Shown here in pieces: positions 54,195 to 63,183 of a DNA stretch of 64,000 nucleotides. Source of the stretch: Thermodesulfobacteriota bacterium (GTDB lineage Bacteria; Desulfobacterota; WTBG01; CAIYCZ01; CAIRTM01); assembly GCA_028278025.1 (NCBI GenBank), contig JANQFE010000072.1, forward strand, positions 46,418 through 110,417. Direction: 5' to 3'. The notes beneath the pieces are model-generated. The model had not been told where the DNA came from. It ran no database searches and worked only from the letters and a program-made list of their open reading frames with translations. Every line of letters starts with the position of its first letter. Position 1 is the stretch's first letter. The position numbers and the translations under genes were made by a program.

Positions 54195-55298
54195 ATGATA
54201 AAAGAGGACTACTACGAGCTTTTGGGTGTACAAAGAAATGCTTCAGAAGAAGAGATAAAAAAAGCCTACCGCCAGATGGCCCTTAAATTTCACCCGGACA
54301 GGAACCCCGGGGACAAAAAGAGTGAAGAAAAATTCAAACAAGCCAGCGAAGCCTATGAAGTTCTAAGGGATCCTGAAAAACGCAGCCTGTATGACCGGTT
54401 TGGGCATGACGGCCTTAAGAATGCAGGTTTTTCAGGATTTACGGGTTTTGAAGATATATTTTCATCATTTAGTGACATCTTTGAAGATTTTTTTGGCTTT
54501 GGCGGTTTGGGGGGCAGACGGCGAGGCCGCGCAGGTGCGCGCAGAGGAGCCGACCTTAGATATGATCTCAGCATATCGCTTCAGGATGCCGCCTTTGGTA
54601 CTGAAAAAAAAATAGACGTTACCAAGGGGGTCCAGTGCCGTGAATGCAGCGGCAGCGGGGCCGCGCCCGGGACCGGTCCTGAAACCTGTACAGTATGCCG
54701 CGGTACAGGAAGGGTAACCCAGCAGCAGGGCTTTTTCAATATAGCCACTACCTGTCCTAAATGTCGCGGGGCAGGATCATACATTTCAAAACCCTGCAAA
54801 CACTGCCGCGGAACCGGCAAGGAAACCCAAACCAAGGCCTTGAAAATAAAAATTCCGGCTGGTATTGAATCGGGCATGAAGCTGAAATTAGCCAACGAGG
54901 GTGAGCCCGGTGAACGGGGGGCCCCCCCCGGCAGCTTGTATGTTGTTGTTTTTGTCGAGGAAGATCCCTTCTTTAAAAGGCACAATAACGATATAGTGTG
55001 TCAGGTGCCGATTTCCTTTTCTCGGGCTGCCCTGGGAGCAGACATTGAAGTAGACACACTCAATAGTAGAGAAACACTGAAAGTCCCCAAGGGCATCCAA
55101 TCCGGTGATCTGCTTACAATCAAGGGAGCCGGCATTCCTCACCTTAACAGTTCCGGAAGAGGAGATCAAATAGTTCAGATTATTGTTAAAACCCCTACCA
55201 AACTCTCAAAAAAGCAGCAGGAGCTTTTTCAAGAGCTTGAAAAGCTTGAAATCGAACATGAAACCAGCAAAAATTTTATTAAGAATATCTTCAATTAA
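54195..55298 (+). CDS. dnaJ: chaperone DnaJ
   Basis: 367 residues from the ATG at 54195, preceded by AAGGA at seven bases. The J-domain has the HPD motif in KFHPDRNPG (about 31-39), followed by a Gly/Phe region ([29 protein letters not shown]). The zinc domain has four CxxCxGxG repeats ([32 protein letters not shown]). It is the co-chaperone of DnaK; DnaK is not in the window. It lies downstream of the sigma-32 gene. Confidence 0.96.
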   Translation: MIKEDYYELLGVQRNASEEEIKKAYRQMALKFHPDRNPGDKKSEEKFKQASEAYEVLRDPEKRSLYDRFGHDGLKNAGFSGFTGFEDIFSSFSDIFEDFFGFGGLGGRRRGRAGARRGADLRYDLSISLQDAAFGTEKKIDVTKGVQCRECSGSGAAPGTGPETCTVCRGTGRVTQQQGFFNIATTCPKCRGAGSYISKPCKHCRGTGKETQTKALKIKIPAGIESGMKLKLANEGEPGERGAPPGSLYVVVFVEEDPFFKRHNNDIVCQVPISFSRAALGADIEVDTLNSRETLKVPKGIQSGDLLTIKGAGIPHLNSSGRGDQIVQIIVKTPTKLSKKQQELFQELEKLEIEHETSKNFIKNIFN

Positions 55299-56124
55299 GG
55301 CTTTTTTTGCTCTTTTCCTTTTTTTGCCGGTGATCTGCAATCTGCCTTGTGCTTATGCATCCCCCCGGGCAACCATTACGCTTGAACACACCCGAATATC
55401 GTTGAAAAAATCTTTTGATGTAGTAATAACCGTTGCATGGCAGGGAAATGCAGATGACTATATAATTGTACCCCCGCAGCCCGATTACCCGGAAAAAATT
55501 CTGCAGCAATCATCATCGTTTTTTTCATCAACCAGCCATGCAACCTATGCACTGTCCTATCGCTACAGCCTGGTCGCTCAGGAAAAAGGAACCTTTACCA
55601 TCAATCCTGTGGAGATCAAATACTGGAGTAAAGGTTCTGATAAGGAAAGCACCCTGCTGACGGATGAGGTATCGTTTGAAGTTGTGACGTTTGCCTTCTG
55701 GAATGATACCGTTCAATTAGTCGCAATCAGTCTGGCTGTATTGATAACCGCAGGAATTATAATAACCGCTATTATTAGAAAAAAAAGGGGTGGCTCACCT
55801 GAACAGCATGGTCTTGCAGACAAAAGTCCTCACAGCCGTCATCAGTCTGCGGTGAACAAACTTGAGGAATGCCGGCAGTCTAAAATAAAGGGAGACTATC
55901 AGGGCTTCTACCAATGCGCTCTTGCTGTTGTTAAAAACCTCGAACCCGAAGACGGTTCCTTTTGTGACACCCTGGCAGCCGCAGCAGAAAAAGTGCACTT
56001 TGGGGGCTACCGGCCGACTGCACAGGAAACCGACATGCTCCTGCGCAAAATTGAAAAAATGGTAGCTGCCGCGACATCTGACAAGGCCGCCCTAGAACGG
56101 GAATACGCCCAGTACTGTGAGTAA
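55258..56124 (+). CDS. BatD-like membrane-anchored protein
   Basis: 288 residues from the ATG at 55258, overlapping dnaJ by 41 bases. A signal peptide (about 1-34, ending CAYASP) precedes a beta-rich domain with [26 protein letters not shown] and [28 protein letters not shown], which resembles BatD (oxygen-tolerance) repeats. A single membrane segment (about 185-207, [20 protein letters not shown]) is followed by a cytoplasmic helical tail. BatD partners (BatA/B, MoxR) are not in view. Confidence 0.7.
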   Translation: MKPAKILLRISSIKAFFALFLFLPVICNLPCAYASPRATITLEHTRISLKKSFDVVITVAWQGNADDYIIVPPQPDYPEKILQQSSSFFSSTSHATYALSYRYSLVAQEKGTFTINPVEIKYWSKGSDKESTLLTDEVSFEVVTFAFWNDTVQLVAISLAVLITAGIIITAIIRKKRGGSPEQHGLADKSPHSRHQSAVNKLEECRQSKIKGDYQGFYQCALAVVKNLEPEDGSFCDTLAAAAEKVHFGGYRPTAQETDMLLRKIEKMVAAATSDKAALEREYAQYCE

Positions 56125-56210
56125 AAAAGCAATGGTTAACTGTAAAAACCTAGATTTAAATTTTCGCAGGTTATTAATCTTTTTTTAATACTACATATCC
56201 GACAAAACTG

Positions 56211-56236
56211 TCATCCCGCACTTGATGCGGGATCCA
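56211..56236. repeat. dispersed palindromic repeat, intact copy
   Basis: TCATCCCGCA and TGCGGGATCC around five bases form an eight-base hairpin (56213-56220 with 56226-56233). A degenerate copy is at 38099-38150. Confidence 0.6.
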
Positions 56237-56250
56237 CATTGTTTGTTGTC

Positions 56251-56410
56251 AGCCTTAGGTAAATAATTTCCTTGAACAAGGCAAAAAATTTTTATATAGT
56301 TACCCAATCCAAAACAATTATTTCATCATTCTGTAGACCTGGTAGAAAACGGGGCGCTCAAAAGGAGGCGGCCGGGTTGAAGGAAACCCCACCTGACCGC
56401 ATTAATCATA
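56251..56410 (+). repeat. 160-base direct repeat, copy A (RNA-like)
   Basis: It starts AGCCTTAGG and ends GACCGCATTAATCATA, and matches copy B at 57866-58026 with roughly ten differences, one being a one-base insertion in a G-run. The last 50 bases can fold: GCGGCC pairs with GACCGC around a GGGTT/AACCC hairpin with loop GAAGGA. The 3' part (from about 56325) is almost invariant while the A+T-rich 5' part varies more, as expected for a structured RNA or a mobile-element end. No known RNA family is recognised. Confidence 0.75.
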
Positions 56411-56533
56411 TTTCATCAAGAACGTATAAGAAGTACCGATTGGGGTCATACCGATTGGGGTCAGGCATTCGTAATAAGCTATTAGTATAAGTATAAAAAT
56501 ACGTTATTACACTTGCCTGACACTTTAATCCCT

Positions 56534-56708
56534 TAGCCCGCATTATTCATCAGCATGTAGTGAACGCACTATCCTCTGGTGTTTACTACAAAGCGGTGCG
56601 AGCGATGTTTGATAATCAAGAAAGCAGCCGTTTTTGCGAGCACATAGCCTGGAGCACGCAACCCGCTGCTACAGGCCGGCTGCTAATAATCATGAACAAT
56701 GCAGATTA
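56534..56708. repeat. MITE-like element with imperfect terminal repeats
   Basis: TAGCCCGCATTATTCAT at 56534-56550 matches the reverse complement of 56692-56708 at 13 of 17 positions. The inside has no coding sequence. A lone end of the same kind is at 44146-44161. Confidence 0.55.
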
Positions 56709-56877
56709 GTAATAGTAGAAATATATTGAAGCCAGTAACATGACTCATCTACTGAGAATTTCATCTATTTTTGTCAACTGTATGCAGCTTGTTACACTGC
56801 ACGAAAGATCTCCTCCTTGTGAAAGCCTGATAGAAAACGTTGTTATATAAAAACTAATTGTAGAGGAGGTATATGCA

Positions 56878-57738
56878 ATGAAACGAAGGAAAGTTTTGAA
56901 CATTTTGTGGTGTAGTATAGCGGCAGCTTTGTTGCTGGTGCCGGCCGGCAGTGCCATGGCCGACTATATGGATAAAAATATGTCTTCAGGCAAAGTGCGT
57001 GTTTTTTATAAAAATCCAACAGCTGCATCATGCGATGCAATTGTTATCGCCGTGGGAACCGCAATGAGCAGGAGCGACTACGACACCCTTGCAAAAACAC
57101 TAATCGACTACGGCTATATAGTGGTTATTATGGACCACAACCCCGGCAATATGGTTAAGACCGACGCGACAAAATACAGAAACTGCGTGCTTGATATTCA
57201 GGCCAATATCCTGGGCTGGCTTTCATCTACAAACTGCGATGAAATTGTTCTTTGGATTGTCGGCGGTCATTCCGCGGGTGGGCAGGCAGCGCAAAACGCT
57301 GTTGCAGCGGATTCGAACCTGGCAGATGCTGTTTTCAGTATAGACCCGTACGATTGCAGCAATACGGGGACCGTTACAGTGCCGGCGCTGTATTGGGGGT
57401 TTGACATGACGACATGTTTCGTCGAGGAAGATAAAGCGGCCAAAGCGGCCTACTATGGCAGCAGCGGTCCCCGCGCCCTTCAGCGCGTTGATACCTACTT
57501 AATATGGTGCTGGTGTCCCGGCATAGCTCCGAAATTTTTCCACTGTTCATTCTGTGATTATCACTGCCCGGGATGCACAAACTGCGCGTTCACTCCGCAG
57601 TACTTTTTTGATGATGTGGCAAACAGTGTTGATAAATTCATCACCGCAGCGTTTTACGGAACCTGGTCAAAGAGCAATCTTGAAATCGACAACCCGACCA
57701 CGCCGATTGACTTGTTTGTGGACAGCGACCAACCCTGA
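56878..57738 (+). CDS. secreted alpha/beta hydrolase with cysteine-rich insert
   Basis: 286 residues. A signal peptide ends near residue 28 (SAMADYM). The fold is alpha/beta hydrolase of the chlorophyllase/dienelactone type: AIVIAVGTAM (oxyanion strand), GYIVVIMDHNPGN, and the nucleophile elbow GGHSAGG with S132. The FSIDPYD stretch (about 153-159) may supply the acid. Between about 208 and 238 there is an unusual insert with at least eight cysteines (CWCPG, HCSFCDYHCPGCTNC) that could bind metal or form disulfides. The ribosome site AGAGGAGG is excellent. The gene has a strong terminator and is flanked by the two 160-base repeats. Substrate unknown. Confidence 0.78.
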   Translation: MKRRKVLNILWCSIAAALLLVPAGSAMADYMDKNMSSGKVRVFYKNPTAASCDAIVIAVGTAMSRSDYDTLAKTLIDYGYIVVIMDHNPGNMVKTDATKYRNCVLDIQANILGWLSSTNCDEIVLWIVGGHSAGGQAAQNAVAADSNLADAVFSIDPYDCSNTGTVTVPALYWGFDMTTCFVEEDKAAKAAYYGSSGPRALQRVDTYLIWCWCPGIAPKFFHCSFCDYHCPGCTNCAFTPQYFFDDVANSVDKFITAAFYGTWSKSNLEIDNPTTPIDLFVDSDQP

Positions 57739-57775
57739 AATGTTCGGAACATACTGTATAACTGAAGCATAACCG

Positions 57776-57825
57776 CACAAAAGCCGGGCTTAAAATATGT
57801 ATGCTTATCGAGCCCGGCTTTTGTG
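57776..57825 (+). terminator. rho-independent terminator of the hydrolase gene
   Basis: A perfect 15-base stem (57776-57790 with 57811-57825) with GCCGGGCT core and TTTT in the descending arm. Confidence 0.85.
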
Positions 57826-57865
57826 TATGGAAAGATTTTAAAAAAAACATCCTAACAAACAGGTC

Positions 57866-58026
57866 AAGCCTTAGGTAAATAATTTCCTTGAACAAAGCAA
57901 AAAATTTATTTATAGTTATCTAATCCAAAACAATTATTCATCATTCTGTAGACCTGGTAGAAAACGGGGGCGCTCAAAAGAAGGCGGCCGGGTTGAAGGA
58001 AACCCCACCTGACCGCATTAATCATA
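57866..58026 (+). repeat. 160-base direct repeat, copy B (RNA-like)
   Basis: This is the second copy of the element at 56251-56410. It is followed by terminator-like hairpins at 58084 and 58150 with no gene between, which suggests that it is part of a transcribed non-coding RNA. Confidence 0.75.
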
Positions 58027-58083
58027 AAATTCATTGTTAAAGCAATATATTGAAAATCCAGCTGTTTCAGTTTTGGAACAATA

Positions 58084-58103
58084 CGGGAAGTGTCCCGGAT
58101 TTT
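58084..58103 (+). terminator. small terminator-like hairpin
   Basis: CGGGA-agtg-TCCCG followed by GATTTTT. The stem is short. Confidence 0.45.
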
Positions 58104-58149
58104 TCCCTGATTTTTAAGGCCTGCTGAATTCAGATTTAGAATGTTTGAT

Positions 58150-58182
58150 AAAAACCACCTCTTGTTAAGGGGTGGTTTTTTT
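58150..58182 (+). terminator. rho-independent terminator with no upstream coding gene
   Basis: A twelve-base stem with one G-U (58150-58161 with 58169-58180), loop TTGTTAA, then a T-run. The nearest upstream transcribed feature is repeat copy B. Confidence 0.75.
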
Positions 58183-58342
58183 GCTTCTTGTTTTTAATAG
58201 GCGTTGACTCTGTTTAGTCCTGACCTTAGAAGAAATTGAAAAGGAAGAAAATAAGAAAATTTGAGCAAAACATGACCTGAAATATATATAAATATCAAGT
58301 CCTTATTAAATCTCAGGTGATTTGTTCTGAATTTTGAAATTC

Positions 58343-58371
58343 TTGACCTTTATTTTTTTCAAAGATATATT
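58343..58371 (+). promoter_or_regulatory. sigma-70-like promoter of the methyltransferase-PyrK operon
   Basis: TTGACC (58343-58348), 17-base spacer, TATATT (58366-58371). This leaves a leader of about 180 bases before the ATG at 58558. Confidence 0.6.
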
Positions 58372-58557
58372 TAAAATATTGATTTTAAAATTTTGCAATT
58401 TAATTAAAACACCCTATGTTTTTACTTGTTATTACAACACATTAAATCCATTATATTGATTATTCAATCTGCTCTTAAGCTTAATATGCTAAATGCAAGA
58501 GCAGTTGAAAAAGTACAGGGAATATAGATATCCATAATTATCCTTCAAGGCTTATAA

Positions 58558-61500
58558 ATGGTTTTTCAAAGACAACAAGATGATAAGTTGTTTTACCATA
58601 TTGCACGTTCTCATATGTACTGGGGGCGCAAGCATACAGATGGCCTTTATAAGATTTTCAGAGAAACTGGACTAAAGCAAGGGGACATCCTTTTAGAACC
58701 TTTTTGTGGTGGTGGGAGTGTTGTCTTAGCTGCGCTGAGCCAGGGAGCAAGGGTATTGGCAAGTGATGTAAACCCAATGGCTGTATTTATTACGAAAACA
58801 TTGATTAAACCCATCAATCTTTTTGCCCTTCAAGATACTTTTGAAAAGGTAAATGATTATGTTTCAAAAAGACTACTTGAATACTATACAATTTTTTGTC
58901 CTGCATGCAAAAGAAAGACTTGTTTCGATTTTTTGAAATGGAGTAATAAAAGTGGTAATGACATTCCTGAGGATATTAAAATAAATTGTACATATTGTGG
59001 TTTTTCGAAATTAATTCCTTTAGCAAAAAGTGAAATTAGCAATCAACTGAATAAAGCAAATATACAACCAAAATTCTGGTATCCTAAAAACAAAATTCAC
59101 AGTAGAAGAAAAACAAAGTTCAATTATTTTTATGAATTTTTTACTCCTCGCAATCTCGCAGCATTAAGCGAATTGCTTCACGCTATTGATAAAGTAGCAT
59201 CGGGCCAGAACAAAGAAATACTGCATTATGTTTTCACGGGTATGCTTTATAGCTGTAGCTTAATGCAAATGTTTTCAAAAAATCAACCAACAGCATCTTC
59301 GCGTGGATGGACCGCCCCTCGTTTCTATTTGCCCTCAGAACATCAGGAAAAAAATGTCTGGAAAGCTTTTGAAGCCAGATTTAAAACTGTATTGAATTGT
59401 AAGAGAAAAACAAATGAAATTCTTGATTTTGTAAGTATATCTGATTCATTAAAACAGTTTGAAAATTCTGAAGATAACTTTTATATACGGGAAGCAGATT
59501 TCTTAAAATTTCCCTTCCCTAAAAATGTCAACATTTCCCATGTATTTATTGATCCCCCTTATAAAGACGATATAGATTATCTGGGTTTTTCAGAATTTTG
59601 GGGTGCATGGTTGAAAATGAAATTTAATTTCAAGTCCAACTGGAATCCGGGGTCAATCTCTGATGAAGAAAATGCCCTAAAACTACAAAGAATTTTATCG
59701 CGAATAAAAGATAATACAGATCCTTCGTGTGCCGTAACTTTAGCTTTTGGCAGCAGAAGAAATTGGATGAAAGATGCTGTCTCGTCTGCAGGATACGATT
59801 TAGAAGAGCTAATTCCCATCCTTTATGATAATTCGATGAAACGGGGTCAAAGAAGGGCACAGGAGCGACGCAATTTTACTGCCATAGGTCAATACTTCCT
59901 ATTAAGACAAACCAAGAAAAAAACAAAAAAAAGATTCTCTAAATTATCAGAGAAACATAAAAATATATTAAGATTTTGGTTTAGGATTGCTTCTTTTTTT
60001 GCAAACCGTCCTAATCAGGACAGGCAGCCTACTCCGGAAAAGATTCGTTTACATGCAGATAAACTTATACCACCTGACTTACAATCATTAGTAAAAAATT
60101 TAGAAGAGTCTGAAATTGAAGAGTGGACAAAAGATTCAAAACTAAATCGCAATGCATATCATCGATTATGCTTAACTTTTCTCAGTTTAATATTATCAAC
60201 TCATAGATTCAAGATTTTTTCAGCAGCAGCTTCTCGTTTTGACGATAGTGAGCTTAAAGCCTTTTTTAATATTAAGAATCTGCCAGAACCCCATGGCCTT
60301 GCAAGGTTTGCAGACTTTGCAGCATCTGATAATGAACGCAATCTAATATTTTGTTTTTATGATAAAAAAGATCTGAAAAAGGAAAAAAAATTAAAAAAGA
60401 TTGCAGAACGAGTTAATAAAAATGATCATTATGCTTTTCGAACAACTTGCTTTCTCATTGTTCCTTCAACAGAAGAGATGTTTGAATGTAGGCAGAACGA
60501 GTGGTCAGTTAACTGGCCAAGGGGATTTTTTATTTGTTTTGATGAACTTATAACAAAGGTAAAACAGATTGCAGAAAATAAGTTTGGCTATCTAGGGTTA
60601 CCGTTTAATAATAAGGAAAATTTTTACTCAAAGAAAAAGATTGAAATTTTCAATGCAACGATTTTAAAAAATTCTCCTGTAGGGGAAGATCAAAATTCTC
60701 AACATTATAAAATTCAATTTGAAGCAAATGAATTACAGTCCGTAGCCCCTGGACAATTTGTTATGATAGATACGCAAAAAAAATCCAAAAAGAAGGCAAA
60801 GTTTAATCCACCTGTTTTAAAATCGTTTTCAGACTTTAAGCGTCAATCCTCTTGTAACATAACTAAGCCGCTTTCCTATTTAAAAAGACCCTTTAGTATT
60901 CATAGAGCGTTTTATGAACACTTCAAAGAGGGATACATAAAGAACATTGCCCTACCGCATTCACTTGCAACAATTGCTCATACGGTTTTCCCCAATAAAT
61001 TTGATATATTTTATAAAGTGATTGCAGAGGGTGTCGGTACAAATGAATTAAAAAATTTAAAAGCGGGAGATGCTATTCAGATGCTCGGCCCACTGGGGGA
61101 AAAACAAAAATTAGCCAATTTAAGTTTAGAGGGTGTTAAGGAAGTTCATTTAATCGGTGGTGGTGTTGGGATGGCTCCACTTGTTTTTTTTGGGCAGGGT
61201 CTTAGATACTATTCATTTAAAATAAAAGCTTTTATTGGTATTCAAGATTTTAACACATTATTGTTATATAAAGAACCCTTGGATTTGGGCCTAGCGGATA
61301 ATCCGGAAAGTTCTTATGTTTACATTGATGATCTATTAAATATTGGTCTAGAGAAAAAGGATATTTACATATCACATGAAATTGAAAAAAACAGTTGCGA
61401 TTTTAAGAGACCTAATTTGCCAGACAAGAACTATCATCATGGTTTTGTGAGTGAACAATATGAATCATTTATAAAAAAATCTAGTCAAAGAAGCGAGAAA

Positions 61501-61728
61501 TTAATTATCGCATGTGGGCCTACACTTATGTTGAAGGCTTTAATGAGGATTACAAAAAAATATAAAGTCCGAATGCAAGTACTTATGGAAAAAAGAATGG
61601 GGTGTGGGATTGGAGTCTGTATGTCTTGTGTTTGTCCTACTAAAAAGAACAATCAGAATCAATATTCACGCGTTTGTGTTGATGGGCCTTTGTTTGATGC
61701 TGAGTGTATTGATTGGGAAAGAATATGA
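58558..61728 (+). CDS. zinc-ribbon DNA methyltransferase fused to PyrK
   Basis: 1,056 residues without frameshift. The N-terminal part (about 1-455) is an amino-methyltransferase: SAM motif LEPFCGGGS (E47-G53), DVNPM at 70, a zinc ribbon with C114-C117 and C144-C147, and the catalytic DPPY at 332-335, in the order of alpha-type/COG1743 DNA methylases. Residues about 460-700 are of unknown type. The C-terminal part (about 715-1056) is a complete PyrK: RPFSI at 777-781 (FAD), GVGTNELKNLKAGD at 825, GGGVGMAP at 867 (NAD side), and the iron-sulfur cysteines C1016, C1021, C1024 and C1040. PyrK passes electrons between NAD and PyrD. The gene overlaps pyrD by four bases. Composition is clearly A+T-richer than the housekeeping genes, which suggests transfer. 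Fusion of these two activities is unexpected; it may be a defence, DNA-modification or regulatory arrangement. Confidence 0.85.
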   Translation: MVFQRQQDDKLFYHIARSHMYWGRKHTDGLYKIFRETGLKQGDILLEPFCGGGSVVLAALSQGARVLASDVNPMAVFITKTLIKPINLFALQDTFEKVNDYVSKRLLEYYTIFCPACKRKTCFDFLKWSNKSGNDIPEDIKINCTYCGFSKLIPLAKSEISNQLNKANIQPKFWYPKNKIHSRRKTKFNYFYEFFTPRNLAALSELLHAIDKVASGQNKEILHYVFTGMLYSCSLMQMFSKNQPTASSRGWTAPRFYLPSEHQEKNVWKAFEARFKTVLNCKRKTNEILDFVSISDSLKQFENSEDNFYIREADFLKFPFPKNVNISHVFIDPPYKDDIDYLGFSEFWGAWLKMKFNFKSNWNPGSISDEENALKLQRILSRIKDNTDPSCAVTLAFGSRRNWMKDAVSSAGYDLEELIPILYDNSMKRGQRRAQERRNFTAIGQYFLLRQTKKKTKKRFSKLSEKHKNILRFWFRIASFFANRPNQDRQPTPEKIRLHADKLIPPDLQSLVKNLEESEIEEWTKDSKLNRNAYHRLCLTFLSLILSTHRFKIFSAAASRFDDSELKAFFNIKNLPEPHGLARFADFAASDNERNLIFCFYDKKDLKKEKKLKKIAERVNKNDHYAFRTTCFLIVPSTEEMFECRQNEWSVNWPRGFFICFDELITKVKQIAENKFGYLGLPFNNKENFYSKKKIEIFNATILKNSPVGEDQNSQHYKIQFEANELQSVAPGQFVMIDTQKKSKKKAKFNPPVLKSFSDFKRQSSCNITKPLSYLKRPFSIHRAFYEHFKEGYIKNIALPHSLATIAHTVFPNKFDIFYKVIAEGVGTNELKNLKAGDAIQMLGPLGEKQKLANLSLEGVKEVHLIGGGVGMAPLVFFGQGLRYYSFKIKAFIGIQDFNTLLLYKEPLDLGLADNPESSYVYIDDLLNIGLEKKDIYISHEIEKNSCDFKRPNLPDKNYHHGFVSEQYESFIKKSSQRSEKLIIACGPTLMLKALMRITKKYKVRMQVLMEKRMGCGIGVCMSCVCPTKKNNQNQYSRVCVDGPLFDAECIDWERI

Positions 61729-62693
61729 AATTACTGGAAACCAAAATAAAAAATTTAAAGCTAAGCAGTCCATTAATGACTGCATCAGGTACTTCCGGAC
61801 ATAGTAACGAGGAAATAGAGAAGTTACAAAAGAGTCCTGAAATATTATCTGCACTCGGTGCTTTTGTTACGAAAGGTGTGACACTAAAATATAAAAAAGG
61901 CAATCCTCAGCCCAGAATTGTTGAAATACGTTCTGCATCTGGCATTATTAACTCTATTGGTTTACAAAACAACGGTGTCAAGTCGTTTGTGACGAATGAA
62001 CTTCCCCTATTATTTAAGTTTAAAGATCCAAAACCCGTTATTGTAAATATATCCGCCGATACAGTTCAGGAATTTGGCGAAGTAGCATCATTTTTGAACA
62101 ACTGCGCTTTAAGCGAAATTGTTTCAGGACTAGAAATAAACGTCTCATGTCCGAACATCAAAGCGGGTGGGGTAGCCTTTGGCACCGAACCGAAATATGT
62201 TGAACGAATTGTTGAAACTGTAAAGAAGAGTATTGATGACAGAATAGTAGTGATTACCAAACTAACTCCTAATGTAACGGATATTACTGTACCAGCCCGT
62301 GCTGCGATTAGCGGAGGAACTGATGCACTTTCAATGATTAATACCTTGCGTGGAATGGCTATTGATATATATACAGGCAGGCCATTTTTAGGTAATAAAA
62401 CCGGTGGCCTTTCAGGTCCAGCAATTAAGCCTGTAGGTGTGTTTATGGTTTATGAATGTTTTAAGAAGATTTCTCAATGTAAAAAAGGGAAAATACCGAT
62501 TATCGGTATTGGAGGAATTTCGACTTGGCAAGATGCTATGGAATATATAATGGCAGGGGCAACAGCAGTCGGTATCGGGACAGCCTGGTTTATATATCCT
62601 GAGGTTTTTAAAGAAGTTTACGAAGGAATGAAGAACTTTGTTGAAAAACAAAATAAAAAAATAGCAGATTTCATTGGAAAGGCTCATGCATAG
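61725..62693 (+). CDS. pyrD: dihydroorotate dehydrogenase, class 1B-like
   Basis: 322 residues from the ATG at 61725, overlapping the fusion gene (ATGA); a TTG four codons earlier is less likely. LMTASGTSGHSNEE, INSIGLQNNGV, INVSCPN with the catalytic cysteine of class 1 enzymes, NTLRGMAIDIYTGRP and GGLSGPAIKPVGVFMVYECF are all canonical for PyrD type 1B. This class needs PyrK, and here PyrK is the C-terminus of the fusion. It could oxidise dihydroorotate in pyrimidine synthesis, or be repurposed for a pyrimidine in nucleic acid. A+T-rich like its partner. Confidence 0.93.
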   Translation: MKLLETKIKNLKLSSPLMTASGTSGHSNEEIEKLQKSPEILSALGAFVTKGVTLKYKKGNPQPRIVEIRSASGIINSIGLQNNGVKSFVTNELPLLFKFKDPKPVIVNISADTVQEFGEVASFLNNCALSEIVSGLEINVSCPNIKAGGVAFGTEPKYVERIVETVKKSIDDRIVVITKLTPNVTDITVPARAAISGGTDALSMINTLRGMAIDIYTGRPFLGNKTGGLSGPAIKPVGVFMVYECFKKISQCKKGKIPIIGIGGISTWQDAMEYIMAGATAVGIGTAWFIYPEVFKEVYEGMKNFVEKQNKKIADFIGKAHA

Positions 62694-63183
62694 CAAAACA
62701 ATATTATATATTGCTAAACTCTATGGAAAAAAAACTGTTGAAAAGCATATTGAAAATCTCCAATCAGATTCTGTTTTTAATTTCAACATAACAACAAAAG
62801 AAGGAGCAAAACAAACCGTCAATATCACCGGCCCAAAGAAAATATCCAATAATGTGGATTTACAGGAATTACATGAACAACTATTAAAAAATGCCCAAAA
62901 AAAAGGACTGGATGTTCCAGAGTTAGTGGAAAAGACAAAGAATGATATATATAATGCCCAGACAGCTGAAAAAAATGTACTTTCCGGTGAAATGATTTTT
63001 GAAGCTGAAAAAAATAAAAGCAATACCGGTTTTGTTACTCTGGAAGTAACATGCGACGTAAACCCGCTTATTGAGGATGTCATAGACCAATATGCTTATA
63101 GGAGGATCAGCTGTTTAGCTTATGCTATGGGGATGTCAATTGAAGGTCCTATAATGAAGAATGACGGGAAAAAATTTCAATAA
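62686..63183 (+). CDS. unknown protein of the methyltransferase-PyrK/PyrD operon
   Basis: 165 residues from the ATG at 62686, which overlaps the last codons of pyrD. No domain is recognised. The protein starts MHSKTILYIAKLYGKKTVEKHIENL, is lysine-rich, and has a likely helical centre (LQELHEQLLKNAQKKGLDVPELVEKTKNDIYNAQ split across 68-105) and a beta-rich end (GFVTLEVTCDVNPL). No signal peptide or membrane segment. The overlap with pyrD and shared A+T-rich composition make it a part of the same operon. Confidence 0.75.
   Translation: MHSKTILYIAKLYGKKTVEKHIENLQSDSVFNFNITTKEGAKQTVNITGPKKISNNVDLQELHEQLLKNAQKKGLDVPELVEKTKNDIYNAQTAEKNVLSGEMIFEAEKNKSNTGFVTLEVTCDVNPLIEDVIDQYAYRRISCLAYAMGMSIEGPIMKNDGKKFQ

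Larger units (their letters stand above)
56125..56877. other. repeat-rich region upstream of the hydrolase gene
   Basis: This 753-base stretch contains no convincing gene. In order it has a small palindromic repeat, the first 160-base direct repeat, a GGGTCAGGCA / TGCCTGAC pair (about 56457-56523), the palindromic element 56534-56708, and the ribosome site AGAGGAGG of the next gene. Confidence 0.7.
57739..58557. other. gene-free region with terminators, repeat copy B and promoter
   Basis: Between the hydrolase and the methyltransferase-PyrK gene, 819 bases contain a terminator, repeat copy B, two further terminator-like hairpins and a promoter. The stretch 58190-58340 is A+T-rich with nothing recognised. 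Confidence 0.7.

Noticed and set aside
52955..55298. Sigma-32 next to dnaJ as an unusual arrangement
   Set aside because: Heat-shock genes near their sigma factor are expected and need no special explanation.
56251..58026. Integron cassette with attC sites around the hydrolase gene
   Set aside because: The repeats lack the RYYYAAC / GTTRRRY core sites and overall attC palindrome; no integrase is in view.
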